DNA from: Actinoplanes sp. NBC_00393
GTDB taxonomy: Bacteria > Actinomycetota > Actinomycetes > Mycobacteriales > Micromonosporaceae
Assembly (NCBI RefSeq): GCF_036053395.1
Contig: NZ_CP107942.1
Span: 648,501-712,500 of the forward strand
Reading direction: 5' to 3'
Length of the DNA stretch: 64,000 nt
The position numbers were made by a program, and so were the translations under genes. This document shows, piece by piece, positions 33,565-42,793 of this stretch; within the stretch, counting starts at the first letter, position 1, and each line of letters starts with the position of its first letter. Below the pieces are notes generated by a model. The model saw only the letters and a list, made by a program, of their open reading frames with translations. It made no database searches and was not told the origin of the DNA.

Positions 33565-33610
33565 TGGGTGATCGTGTCACCTCCGACAGAGGTTCACGGG
33601 GGACGAACGG

Positions 33611-36600
33611 ATGCGGTGGCGGCTGCTGGGGCACATGCGGCTGGTCGACGAGGCCGGCGCCGAGTCCGGATTTGATCTCGGTCCGGGCAAGCAGCGGTGT
33701 GTCCTCGCCGCGTTGCTGCTCACCCCGCGCCAGGTGGTGCCGGTGAGCACCCTCATCGACCGGGTCTGGGGTGAGGCGCCGCCGCTCTCCCGCACACCGA
33801 TCGCCCCGTACGCCACCCGCCTGCGCCGCATCCTCGACCCGGTGTTCGGCCCGGACACCCTCCGGTACGCGGCCGGCGGCTACCTGATCGACTGCGAACC
33901 CGACCTGGTGGACCTGCACCGGTCCCGCCGCCGGGTGTTCGAGGCACGCGCCGCCGAGGAGGCCGGCGACCTGCAGCGAGCCGGAACGCTGCTGCTCGAG
34001 GCGCTGGAGGACTGGGGCGACGAGGCGCTCACCGGGGTGCCGGGCGCCTGGGCCGAACGGGTCCGCTACACCCTCGCCCGGGAGAAACTCGACGTGCTCG
34101 CCCGGCTGGGCCGCACCGCGCTGCGACTGGGCCGGGCTGAGGAGACTGCTGAACGGCTGGCCCCGTACGCGGCCGAGCACCCGACCGTCGAAGCCCTCAT
34201 CACGGTGCAGATGAACGCCCTGGTCGCGGCGGGCCGTCCGGCGCAGGCTCTGGAACTGTTCGCCCGCACCCGCGACGCGATCGCCGAGGAACTCGGCAGC
34301 GAACCAGGCCCGGAACTCACCACCTTGCACACCCGCATCCTCCGCGGCGACGGCCGGGACGCGACCACCCCGGCACCCGAGCCGTGGCGCCCACTGCCGG
34401 GCGCGCCGGCCCAGCTCCCGGCCGACGCCGTCGCTTTCACCGGCCGCGCCCCCCAGCTCGCCGACCTGGACCGAGCGCTGCTGTCCTCAGAGCCGCCGTT
34501 TCCGGTGCCGCCGCCCGCATCGCCGCCGCATTCGGCGCTGTCGGCCGGTGCGCCCTCGTATTCCGCGCTGCCGCCCGGGCCGCTGTTTCCGAGTCCGCGA
34601 GCAGGGTCGCTGCCGGAGCCGGCGTCCGGCGGCGTGCGGGTTGCTGTCGTCACCGGCCCGCCCGGGGTGGGCAAATCGGCCCTGGCTGCCCATTGGGGAC
34701 ATCGGGCGCGGCACCGCTTCCCGGACGGTCAGCTCTACCTCAACCTGCGCGGCTTCGACCGCTCCGGCGAGGTGATGAGCCCGGCCGAGGCGGCCCGCAA
34801 TCTGCTCGTGACACTCGCCCCGAACCGGCCCGTCCCGGCCGGCCTCGACGCCCGGACCGGCCTGCTGCGCAGCCTGCTCGCCGGCCGCCGGGTGCTGCTC
34901 GTGCTCGACAACGCCCGCGACGCCGACCACGTGCGGCCCCTGCTGCCCGGAACCGGCGGCTGCGCGGTCCTGGTGACCAGCCGCGACCGGCTCACCGGCC
35001 TGGTCGCCTCGCACGGCGCGCTGCCGGTCTCGCTCGGGGCGCTCGACGACGAGCAGGCGACGGACCTGCTCGCCGGGCGACTGGGCGCCGGCCGGCTCGC
35101 CGCTGACCCCTGCACGGTGGCCACGCTGCTCGAAGCGACGGCCGGCCTGCCGCTCGCGCTGGTCACCGTGGCCGCGCGGGCGGCACTGCGGGCCGGCCAG
35201 CCGCTCGCCGAGCTGGCCGCCGAGATCTCCGGCGCCGGGCTCGACGGCCTGCGCGGCCCGGACGAGGCGACCGACCCGGGCAGCGTCTTCTCCTGGTCGT
35301 ACCGGGCACTGAGCCCGGCCGCCGCCCGCCTGTTCCGGCTCTTCGGCGCCTTCCCCGGCCCCGACATCTCCATGGCGGCCCTCAGCTCCCTGGCCGGCGA
35401 AGCATCGAAAGCGTCGGCGGAGAGAGTGCCGGGAGAGGGCGTGGCGGCAAGGGAAGCGGCGGCAGAGGAGCTGGCCGCAGGGGGAGTGGTAGGAGAGGAG
35501 GAGAAGGAGGCAGGGAGAGCGGCGGCAAACGAAGCGCCCGCAGGGGGAGCCGCGGCAGAGACGGCGGCGGCAAACGAAGCGCCCGCAGAGGGAGCGGCAG
35601 CGGAAGCCGCGGACGGTGCAGGCGCCGGACGTGCAGGGACGAGGCAGAGCCTTGCGGAGCTGGTGGCGGCCAACCTGATCAGCGAACACCGGCCCGGCCG
35701 TTTCGTCATGCATGATCTGCTTCGGGCGTACGCCGCCGGTCTGTTGACGCCCGGGGAACGCGGCCTCGCGCTGAACCGCCTGCTGGACCACCATCTGCAC
35801 ACCGGCCATGCGGCCGCGCTGCGGCTCGACCCGCAGCGGGAACCGCTGACGCTGCCGCCGCCCAGCGTGACGCCGGAACCGATCGTCGATGAGGCCGCCG
35901 CGCTGGAATGGCTCGGCGCCGAGCACGACAACCTGATGGCGCTGATCCGGACGTGCGGCGACGTCGGGGACTACGGCTGGCAGCTGCCCTGGGTGCTGAT
36001 CGACTTCCTGGACCGGCAGGGGCACTGGGACGACTGGATCGCGGTGGAGGAGATCGCCGTCGCCGCCGCCCGCCGCCGTGGGCAGGCCCGCGCGGAAGCG
36101 CTCGCCCAGCGGGTGCTGGCGCGCGGGTACGTGCAGTTGGGCCGCTACGACGAGGCGGAACCGCACTACGCCGAGGCGGACCGGCTCTATCAGGCGACCG
36201 GTGATCCGGTCGGGGAGGCGCACACGCTGTTCAGCATCAGCTGGATGCGGGAGCAGCAGGGCCGCTACGACGACTGTCTGCGGCACACCACCCGGGCGCT
36301 GGAGCTGTACCGGGCGGCCGGGCACCGGGTCGGTGAGGCGCGGGCGCTCAACGCGCTCGGCTGGTATCTGGGGCATCACGGCCGCTACGACCTCACCCTG
36401 CGGCACTGCAGGGCCGCGCTGCGACTGCAGCACGAGCTGGGGGACCGGTACGGCGAAGCCGCCGCCTGGGACAGCATCGGCTGGGCGCACCACCACCTCG
36501 GCGACCACGAGCAGGCGGTGGCGGGTTACCGGCGGGCCCTCGAGCTGTACCGGGCCGCCGGGGACCTGCTCAACGAGGCGGAGATCCGGGAGCACCTCGG

Positions 36601-36724
36601 CGACGCGCACGCCGCGGCCGCCGACCGGGACGCCGCGGGCCGGCAGTGGCGCAAGGCGCTCGCGCTGCTGGAGAAGCTCGACCACCCGGGGGCCGCCACA
36701 TTGCGGGCCAAGCTCAGCCGCTGA
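33611..36724 (+). CDS. AfsR/SARP-type regulator (wHTH-BTAD-NB-ARC-TPR)
   Basis: The product has 1037 residues. The N-terminal OmpR-type winged helix (about 1-95, starting RWRLLGHMRL) and BTAD (about 98-245) define the SARP part. A nucleotide-binding STAND/NB-ARC domain has P-loop TGPPGVGKSA (about 348-357) and LLVLDNARD. TPR helices fill about 790-1030. Two low-complexity inserts interrupt it: a Pro/Ala/Ser stretch at about 294-338 and a Glu/Ala/Gly-rich one at about 597-677 with a 45-bp internal repeat. Such regulators switch on secondary metabolism or development upon ligand or nucleotide binding. The target is unknown. Its 3' end overlaps the convergent gene by 11 nt. Confidence 0.9.
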   Translation: MRWRLLGHMRLVDEAGAESGFDLGPGKQRCVLAALLLTPRQVVPVSTLIDRVWGEAPPLSRTPIAPYATRLRRILDPVFGPDTLRYAAGGYLIDCEPDLVDLHRSRRRVFEARAAEEAGDLQRAGTLLLEALEDWGDEALTGVPGAWAERVRYTLAREKLDVLARLGRTALRLGRAEETAERLAPYAAEHPTVEALITVQMNALVAAGRPAQALELFARTRDAIAEELGSEPGPELTTLHTRILRGDGRDATTPAPEPWRPLPGAPAQLPADAVAFTGRAPQLADLDRALLSSEPPFPVPPPASPPHSALSAGAPSYSALPPGPLFPSPRAGSLPEPASGGVRVAVVTGPPGVGKSALAAHWGHRARHRFPDGQLYLNLRGFDRSGEVMSPAEAARNLLVTLAPNRPVPAGLDARTGLLRSLLAGRRVLLVLDNARDADHVRPLLPGTGGCAVLVTSRDRLTGLVASHGALPVSLGALDDEQATDLLAGRLGAGRLAADPCTVATLLEATAGLPLALVTVAARAALRAGQPLAELAAEISGAGLDGLRGPDEATDPGSVFSWSYRALSPAAARLFRLFGAFPGPDISMAALSSLAGEASKASAERVPGEGVAAREAAAEELAAGGVVGEEEKEAGRAAANEAPAGGAAAETAAANEAPAEGAAAEAADGAGAGRAGTRQSLAELVAANLISEHRPGRFVMHDLLRAYAAGLLTPGERGLALNRLLDHHLHTGHAAALRLDPQREPLTLPPPSVTPEPIVDEAAALEWLGAEHDNLMALIRTCGDVGDYGWQLPWVLIDFLDRQGHWDDWIAVEEIAVAAARRRGQARAEALAQRVLARGYVQLGRYDEAEPHYAEADRLYQATGDPVGEAHTLFSISWMREQQGRYDDCLRHTTRALELYRAAGHRVGEARALNALGWYLGHHGRYDLTLRHCRAALRLQHELGDRYGEAAAWDSIGWAHHHLGDHEQAVAGYRRALELYRAAGDLLNEAEIREHLGDAHAAAADRDAAGRQWRKALALLEKLDHPGAATLRAKLSR

Positions 36725-37337
36725 AGCGTTCCGGATCGCCGGCGCCGACCCGCAGGATCTCCGCGGCGCCCTCGGACAGGTCGATCACGGTGGTCGGCTC
36801 GGTGCCGCACTCGCCGGAGTCGACGACCGCGTCCACCGAGTGGTCCAGGGCCTCCTTGATCTCCCAGCCCTGGGTCATCGGCTCCGGTTCGCCGGGCAGC
36901 AGCAGGGTGCTGGAGACCAGTGGCTCACCGAGTTCGGCCAGGATCGCCTGGGCGGTGGTGTGCGCGGTGATGCGTACCCCCACGGTCTTCTTCTTGGGGT
37001 GCAGCAGCCGCCGCGGCACCTCCTTGGTGGCCGGCAGAATGAAGGTGTACGGCCCCGGCGTGGACGCCTTCACCGCGCGGAACAGCGCATTGTTGATCTG
37101 CACGAACTGTCCGAGCTGCGCGAAGTCGTGGCACATCAGGGTGAAGTGGTGCCGGTCGTCCAGATGCCGGATCGCGCGGATCCGGTCCAGCCCGTCCTTG
37201 TTGCCCATCCGGCAGCCGAGCGCGAAACACGAATCGGTCGGATAGGCGATCAGCCCGTCCGCGCGAATCAGGTCCACGATCTGGTGGATGCTCCGCGGCT
37301 GCGGATTGTCCGGGTGCACGTCGAAATACTTCGCCAC
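36714..37337 (-). CDS. YciO/Sua5/YrdC-family L-threonylcarbamoyladenylate synthase-like protein
   Basis: The product has 207 residues. The YrdC fold is shown by GLIAYPTDSCFALGC, the KxR-type RAIRHLDDRHHF, PGPYTFILPAT and GVRI near the middle. It lacks the C-terminal Sua5 domain, and its N-terminus (AKYFDVHPDNPQPRSI) is like YciO, so it may be YciO-type rather than the essential tRNA t6A enzyme. GTG 37337 is the start. The gene converges on the AfsR-type regulator with an 11-nt overlap and is divergent from the NUDIX gene 23 nt away. Confidence 0.85.
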   Translation of the reverse strand: MAKYFDVHPDNPQPRSIHQIVDLIRADGLIAYPTDSCFALGCRMGNKDGLDRIRAIRHLDDRHHFTLMCHDFAQLGQFVQINNALFRAVKASTPGPYTFILPATKEVPRRLLHPKKKTVGVRITAHTTAQAILAELGEPLVSSTLLLPGEPEPMTQGWEIKEALDHSVDAVVDSGECGTEPTTVIDLSEGAAEILRVGAGDPERFSG

Positions 37338-37360
37338 TCGGACCAGCTTAGGGTCTGATC

Positions 37361-37807
37361 ATGGACCCCGTTTACCGGCCAGCCGTCCGAGTGATCTGTT
37401 TCGACGCCGACGGACGGATTCTGCTGATGCACTGGGAGGATCCGTCCAACGGTTCCCGGCTCTGGGAACCGCCCGGCGGCGGCATCGAACCAGGGGAGAC
37501 GCCGCTGGAAACGGCCCGGCGCGAGCTTTCCGAGGAGACCGGGCTCGATCCCGCGGCGATCGGCCCGGACTTCGTCGACGTGCATCGCGACACCTGGTGG
37601 AAAGGCCGGCGTTTCGCCGGCGACGAACAATTCTTCACCGCCCGCTACGGCACGTCGCGGCCGCAGGTGGTCCGGGAGGGATTGCTGGCGTACGAGCAGA
37701 GCGAGCTCCTGGAACACGCGTGGGTGTTGCCCGCCGATCTGAATTCGCTGCCGGACCGCCTGGAGCCGCCGAATCTCGCCGAGATCTGCGCCGCGTTCAC
37801 CAGTTGA
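37361..37807 (+). CDS. NUDIX hydrolase
   Basis: The product has 148 residues. The complete NUDIX box runs from GGGIEPGE through RELSEETGL, the Mg-binding GX5EX7REUXEEXGU motif. RVICFDADGRILLMHWE is the preceding beta strand. Members hydrolyse nucleoside diphosphates linked to another group. The WWKGRRFAGDEQFF region does not allow a substrate call. ATG 37361 lies 23 nt from the divergent YciO-like start. The 3' end overlaps the convergent gabD by 11 nt (TCA-N5-TGA). Confidence 0.9.
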   Translation: MDPVYRPAVRVICFDADGRILLMHWEDPSNGSRLWEPPGGGIEPGETPLETARRELSEETGLDPAAIGPDFVDVHRDTWWKGRRFAGDEQFFTARYGTSRPQVVREGLLAYEQSELLEHAWVLPADLNSLPDRLEPPNLAEICAAFTS

Positions 37808-39224
37808 CGGCGATGTATTTCGACTCGAGGTATTCGAGCAGCCCGTCGTGCCCGCCCTCACGGCCGATGCCGCTCTGCTTGACGCCACCGAACGGCGCTG
37901 CCGGGTCGCTGACCAGGCCCCGGTTCAGACCGACCATGCCGGCCTCGATCGCCTCGCTCACCCGCAGGCCGCGGGCCAGGTCGCCGGTGTAGACGTACGC
38001 CACCAGCCCGAACTCGGTGTCGTTGGCGAGCCGGACCGCCTCGTCCTCGCTGTTGAACGTCACGATCGGCGCGACCGGCCCGAAGATCTCCTCGCGCAGG
38101 ATCGGCGCGTCCGCCGCCACGCCGGTCAGCACCGTCGGCGGGTAGTAGAAGCCGGCGCCGTCCGGGCGGCTGCCACCGGTCACCGCGACCGCGCCGCCGT
38201 CCAGCGCGCCGCGGACCAGCCCGTCCACCTTGGCCACGGTGTCCTCGTTGACCAGCGGGCCGACCTGCGTCTTCTCGTCCGTGCCAGGCCCGACGACCAG
38301 GCCGGACATGCGCTGCGCCAGCCGGCGGGAGAACTCCTCGGCGACCGTCGACTCGACGTAGAACCGGTTCGCCGCGGTGCACGCCTCGCCACCGTTGCGC
38401 ATCTTGGCGATCATCGCGCCCTCGATGGCGGCGTCCAGGTCGGCGTCGCCGAAGACCACGAACGGCGCGTTGCCGCCCAGCTCCATCGACGTGTTCACCA
38501 CGTTCTCGGCGGCCTGGGCGAGCAGGATCCGGCCCACCTCGGTGGAGCCGGTGAACGACAGCTTGCGGACCCGCGGGTCGCGCAGCATCGTCGCGACCAC
38601 CTTGCCGGAGCTGCGGGACGGCAGCACGTTGACCACGCCTTCCGGCACCCCGGCCTCGGCGAGGATCGCGGCCATGGCCAGCGCGGTCAGCGGGGTGTCG
38701 CTGGCCGGTTTCAGGATCACCGTGCAGCCGGCGGCCAGGGCCGGGCCGATCTTGCGGGTGGCCATCGCGGCCGGGAAGTTCCACGGCGTCACCAGCACGC
38801 ACACGCCGACCGGCTGGCGGACCACGATGATCCGGTTCGCGCCGGACGGCGCGGTCGCGACAACGCCCTCGCCACGGACCGCCTCCTCGGCGAACCAGCG
38901 GAAGAACTCGGCCGCGTACGTCACCTCGCCCTTCGCGTCGACCAGGGCCTTGCCGTTCTCCAGGCTGATCATCTTCGCGAGTTCCCCGGCCCGCTCGGTC
39001 ATCAGCTCGAACGCCTTGCGCAGCACCTCTCCGCGTACCCTCGGGGGCGTCGCCGCCCAGGCCGGGCCCGCTGCCGCCGCCGCGTCCACCGCGGCGATCG
39101 CGTCCGCCTCGCTGCCGTCCGCGACCGAGGCGATGGTGTCGCCGGTCGCCGGATCGAGCACGTCGAAACGGCTGCCCGCCGAGGCCGGCACCCACTTGCC
39201 ACCGATGAACAGTTCGGTCTCCAC
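37797..39224 (-). CDS. gabD: NAD(P)-dependent succinate-semialdehyde dehydrogenase
   Basis: The product has 475 residues, a full-length ALDH. The cofactor region shows TPWNFPAAMATRKIGPALAAG and FTGSTEVGR, the general base is in MELGGNAPF, and the nucleophile is Cys282 in GGEACTAAN. The motif set and the start TELFIGGKWVPAS place it in the GabD branch, which oxidises succinate semialdehyde to succinate in GABA catabolism; other aldehydes remain possible. The start is GTG 39224. No GABA transaminase lies beside it. It is divergent from the GH13 gene. Confidence 0.88.
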   Translation of the reverse strand: METELFIGGKWVPASAGSRFDVLDPATGDTIASVADGSEADAIAAVDAAAAAGPAWAATPPRVRGEVLRKAFELMTERAGELAKMISLENGKALVDAKGEVTYAAEFFRWFAEEAVRGEGVVATAPSGANRIIVVRQPVGVCVLVTPWNFPAAMATRKIGPALAAGCTVILKPASDTPLTALAMAAILAEAGVPEGVVNVLPSRSSGKVVATMLRDPRVRKLSFTGSTEVGRILLAQAAENVVNTSMELGGNAPFVVFGDADLDAAIEGAMIAKMRNGGEACTAANRFYVESTVAEEFSRRLAQRMSGLVVGPGTDEKTQVGPLVNEDTVAKVDGLVRGALDGGAVAVTGGSRPDGAGFYYPPTVLTGVAADAPILREEIFGPVAPIVTFNSEDEAVRLANDTEFGLVAYVYTGDLARGLRVSEAIEAGMVGLNRGLVSDPAAPFGGVKQSGIGREGGHDGLLEYLESKYIAVNW

Positions 39225-39303
39225 AGCAGCTCCCTCAGATCGGTTCCGCCCCTAGCATTCTCCGGATCTCCCCGGCCCGCCACGCATCGGGCACACTGAG
39301 CTG

Positions 39304-40782
39304 ATGGCCGAGCCCGTGACCGACTGGTGGCGGGACGGGGTCGTCTATCAGGTCTATCCGCGTTCCTTCGCGGACGCTTCCGGGGACGGGGTGGGCGATC
39401 TCGCAGGCCTGACGGCCCGCCTCGGGCACATCGCCGGATTGGGCGCCGACGCGATCTGGCTGACGCCGTTCCAGCGCTCACCCCAGAAAGATCATGGGTA
39501 CGACGTGAGCGACTACACCGACGTCGATCCGCTCTTCGGTGACCTGCCGGCCTTCGACGCGCTGCTGGCCCGGGCCCACGAGCTGGGCCTGCGGGTGATC
39601 ATCGACGTGGTGCCGAACCACTGCTCGTCGGAGCATCCGCTCTTCCAGAAGGCGCTGGCCGGGGACCCGGACGCGCGGGCCCGTTTCCATTTCGCCGACG
39701 TTCCGAACAACTGGCCCAGCGTCTTCGGCGGGCCGGCCTGGAGTCAGGCGCCGGACGGCGCCTGGTACCTGCATCTGTACGCGCCGGAGCAGCCGGACTT
39801 CAACTGGCGGGACCCGCGGACCGCGCCGTTCTTCGACGAGGTGCTGCGGTTCTGGTTCGACCGGGGCGTCGACGGGATGCGCATCGACGTGGCGCACGGT
39901 CTGTTCAAGGCACCTGGCCTGCCGTCGCTGCCGGCGGGCGTCGAGCCGGAGCCGGGCCGGCTGCGGGGCAACCCGTACGCCTGCGACCAGCCGGAGACAC
40001 CCGTGCTCTTCGAGCGGTGGCGGGCGCTCGCGGACGCGTACGATCCGCCCCGCGCCCTGATCGGCGAGGTGAACCTGGACCCGGAGCGGGCCGCCCGCTA
40101 CGTCGCGCCGAACCGGCTGCACCAGGCGTTCGCCTTCGGCTTCGTGATCGCCCCGTGGGACGCCCGTGCCTGGCGGGAGACCGGGGAGCGGCTGCTGCGC
40201 CATCCACCGGTCACCTGGGTCGTGGAGAACCACGACGTGATCCGGACACCCACCCGCTACGGCAGCGTGGCCCGCGCCCGGGCAGCCCTGCTCACGGTCC
40301 TCGGGCTGCCCGGCGCGGCGTACCTGTACCAGGGCCAGGAGTTCAGCCTGCCCGAGGTGGACGTGCCGGAGGCCGCCCGGCAGGACCCGGCGTGGCAGCG
40401 CTCCGGCATGTGCCGGGACGGCTGCCGGGTCCCGCTGCCCTGGCCCGGCGGTTTCTCCCCACCGGGCGCCGCGCCGCCGTGGCTGCCGGTCCCGGCCGGC
40501 TGGGACGAGCATCTGACCTCGCCCACGCTCGCGCTGTGCCGGGAGGCGGTGGCGCTGCGCAAACACCTGCACACCGACGGCGTGCTGCGGTCCGGCGACC
40601 CGGTGGAGTGGTCGGTCGACGGCGACGACCGGCTGCTCGCCCGCCGCCCGAACTTGACGCTGGTGGTGGCCATGGGTTCGGGCCCGGTGCCGCTGCCGCC
40701 CGGCACGCTGCTGCTGGCTAGCGAGCCGCTGACCGCGGACGGTCTGCTGGCCCGCGACGCCGCCGCCTGGCTCGCCCCTTAG
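39304..40782 (+). CDS. GH13 alpha-glucosidase / oligo-1,6-glucosidase-type enzyme
   Basis: The product has 492 residues and no signal peptide, so it is cytoplasmic. The TIM barrel begins WWRDGVVYQVYPRSFADASGDGVGDL, typical of the oligosidase group. The triad is Asp195 (GMRIDVAH), Glu255 (LIGEVNL) and Asp311 (VVENHDV). The C-terminal beta domain is short, so the protein is shorter than the usual 520-560 residues. It would hydrolyse imported maltose- or isomaltose-type sugars. Two ATPase-less sugar importers are nearby, including the one starting 620 bp downstream. Its TAG overlaps the convergent GNAT stop by 4 nt. Confidence 0.88.
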   Translation: MAEPVTDWWRDGVVYQVYPRSFADASGDGVGDLAGLTARLGHIAGLGADAIWLTPFQRSPQKDHGYDVSDYTDVDPLFGDLPAFDALLARAHELGLRVIIDVVPNHCSSEHPLFQKALAGDPDARARFHFADVPNNWPSVFGGPAWSQAPDGAWYLHLYAPEQPDFNWRDPRTAPFFDEVLRFWFDRGVDGMRIDVAHGLFKAPGLPSLPAGVEPEPGRLRGNPYACDQPETPVLFERWRALADAYDPPRALIGEVNLDPERAARYVAPNRLHQAFAFGFVIAPWDARAWRETGERLLRHPPVTWVVENHDVIRTPTRYGSVARARAALLTVLGLPGAAYLYQGQEFSLPEVDVPEAARQDPAWQRSGMCRDGCRVPLPWPGGFSPPGAAPPWLPVPAGWDEHLTSPTLALCREAVALRKHLHTDGVLRSGDPVEWSVDGDDRLLARRPNLTLVVAMGSGPVPLPPGTLLLASEPLTADGLLARDAAAWLAP

Positions 40783-41309
40783 CGGATCGGCTTGCGCATG
40801 CGGACCAGCGGGACCGGCACCCCGCCCCGGTCGTCTGCCAGGTGCTCGACGACCTCGAAACCGGCCGCGGTGTAGAGCGGCTGCCCGGAGAGGGTGCCCA
40901 TCAGCTCCAGCGTGGTGAAGCCCTCCTCGGCCGCCGCCTTCTCGCAGGCGTCCAGGATCATCCGGCCGATGCCGCGGCGGGCGTGCCCGGGGTCGGTGTA
41001 CATGGCCCGCACCTTCGCCGGGTCCCGGGCCGGGTCGAGCAGGGCGGCGTCGCGGCCGGCGGAGTGGTCGCCGCCGTAGAGGGTGGCCCGCCGGCTCCAG
41101 CCGCCGCAGCCGACGATCGTCCGGCCGTCCTCGACGACGAAGTAGGTGCCGTCGTCGACGAGCTGCGTGTCCATGCCCATGATCGCGTGGCTCGCGGCGA
41201 TCTGCGCCTGGTCGAGGAAGTCCTTCTGCAGCACGGCGATCGCCGCGGCCATCAGCTCCCGCAGCCGCGGCAGGTCGTCGTGGGTGGCCACCCGGATGGT
41301 CAACGTCAT
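40779..41309 (-). CDS. GNAT-family N-acetyltransferase
   Basis: The product has 176 residues. VRAMYTDPGHARRGIGRMILDACE is the acetyl-CoA pyrophosphate-binding motif A (RRGIG), preceded by the FVVEDGRTIVGCGGW beta strands and followed by LYTAAGF (motif B). The substrate is unknown. It sits on the minus strand between the GH13 gene and the sugar importer and is divergent from the importer's binding protein. Confidence 0.88.
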   Translation of the reverse strand: MTLTIRVATHDDLPRLRELMAAAIAVLQKDFLDQAQIAASHAIMGMDTQLVDDGTYFVVEDGRTIVGCGGWSRRATLYGGDHSAGRDAALLDPARDPAKVRAMYTDPGHARRGIGRMILDACEKAAAEEGFTTLELMGTLSGQPLYTAAGFEVVEHLADDRGGVPVPLVRMRKPIR

Positions 41310-41352
41310 GCGCTCATTCTCGTCTCGGGTCGCGCGCCCCGGGTGGCGGGCT

Positions 41353-41363
41353 TACCGTCGGTA
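41353..41363. promoter_or_regulatory. Small palindrome upstream of the second sugar importer
   Basis: TACCG-T-CGGTA is a perfect 11-bp palindrome about 40 bp ahead of ATG 41402. It is a weak operator candidate. Confidence 0.25.
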
Positions 41364-41401
41364 CAAGTTCTCCGTCATCGATGCGTAACGGGGAGGTCAT
41401 C

Positions 41402-42793
41402 ATGACGACGAGGTCACGATGGGCAGCGGCGGCCGCCGCTCTGCTGCTCGCCACCACGACAGCGGCGTGCGGCGACGACGGCGGCGGTGACGAGGGCGGT
41501 GGCACGCTCACCGTCTGGAGCCTGGAGAACCTGACCGACCGGGTGCAGGCGACCCAGAAGATCATCGACGGGTTCACCGCGGCCACCGGCATCCAGGTGA
41601 AGCTGGTCGCGACCGACGAGAACCAGTTCAGCAGCCTGATCACCTCCGCGGCCGCGGCCGGGACGCTGCCCGACGTGATCGGCGCGCTGCCGCTGGCGGC
41701 GGTCGCGCAGATGGCGACGAACGAACTGGTCGACACCGACGCGAACAAGGCCGTCGTCGATCAGCTCGGCACCGGCACGTTCTCCGCCCGGGCGCTGGAG
41801 CTGACCACCCAGGACGGCGCGCAGCTGTCGGTGCCGTCGGACGGCTGGGCGCAGCTGCTCTTCTACCGCACGGACCTGTTCGAGCAGGCCGGGCTGGCCG
41901 CCCCGGAGACGTACGAGGCGATCCGCGCCGCCGCGCAGAAGCTGAACTCGAAGGACGTCGCCGGGATGACGCTGGCCACGGTCGGGAACGACTCGTTCAC
42001 CCAGCAGACCTTCGAGAACCTGGCGCTCGGCAACAACTGCCAGCTGGTCGACGACGCCAAGAACGTGCAGCTCGCCTCGCCGCAGTGCGTCGAGACCTTC
42101 CAGCTCGTCTCCGACGTGCTGAAGAACTGGTCGGTGCCGGGCGCGCAGGACGTCGACACCACCCGCGCGACGTACTTCTCCGGCAAGGCCGCCATGGTGA
42201 TCTGGTCGTCGTTCCTGCTCGACGAGCTGGCCGGGCTGCGCAACGACGCCCTGCCCACCTGCCCGCAGTGCAAGAGCGACCCGGCCTGGCTGGCGAAGAA
42301 CACCGGCGTGGTCACCGCGATCGCCGGGCCGCAGGGGCAGCCGGCCCAGTTCGGTGAGATCACCACCTGGACCATCACGAAGGACGGCCCGCGCACCGAC
42401 GCGGCGAAGAAGTTCGTGGCCTACATGATGAACGAGGGCTACACGGACTGGCTCGGCATCGCCCCGGAGGGCAAGTTCCCGGTACGCAAGGGCACCGCCG
42501 AGGAGGCGGAGAAGTTCACCACCGCCTGGAACAAGCTGCCGGCCGGCGTGGACACCAAGAAGCCGCTCGCCGGCATCTACCCGGCCGAGGTGCTGACCGC
42601 CCTGCAGAAGAGCCCGGACACGTTCCAGCGCTGGGGCTTCCCGCAGAAGCAGGGCGCGCTGGTCGGCGCCACCCTCGGCGAGCTGCCCGTGCCGAAGGCG
42701 ATCAACAGCCTGGCGAGCGGGGAGCTCGATGCGGCCGGTGCGGCGGAACGGGCGGCGGAGGACGTCAAGACGATCCAGAAGTCCCTCGAGTGA
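41402..42793 (+). CDS. Sugar ABC solute-binding lipoprotein (family 1)
   Basis: The product has 463 residues. The signal peptide ends in TAAC, a slightly unusual lipobox with Thr at -3, then a Gly/Asp-rich tether. The mature part has TLTVWSLENLTDRVQATQKIIDGFTAATG and later TTWTITKDGPRTDAAKKFVAYM, typical CUT1 receptor motifs. ATG 41402 has GGGGAGG 5 nt upstream; the ATG at 41381 is less likely. The TGA overlaps the GTG of the first permease. With the nearby GH13 enzyme, an alpha-linked glucoside ligand is plausible but not shown. Confidence 0.87.
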   Translation: MTTRSRWAAAAAALLLATTTAACGDDGGGDEGGGTLTVWSLENLTDRVQATQKIIDGFTAATGIQVKLVATDENQFSSLITSAAAAGTLPDVIGALPLAAVAQMATNELVDTDANKAVVDQLGTGTFSARALELTTQDGAQLSVPSDGWAQLLFYRTDLFEQAGLAAPETYEAIRAAAQKLNSKDVAGMTLATVGNDSFTQQTFENLALGNNCQLVDDAKNVQLASPQCVETFQLVSDVLKNWSVPGAQDVDTTRATYFSGKAAMVIWSSFLLDELAGLRNDALPTCPQCKSDPAWLAKNTGVVTAIAGPQGQPAQFGEITTWTITKDGPRTDAAKKFVAYMMNEGYTDWLGIAPEGKFPVRKGTAEEAEKFTTAWNKLPAGVDTKKPLAGIYPAEVLTALQKSPDTFQRWGFPQKQGALVGATLGELPVPKAINSLASGELDAAGAAERAAEDVKTIQKSLE

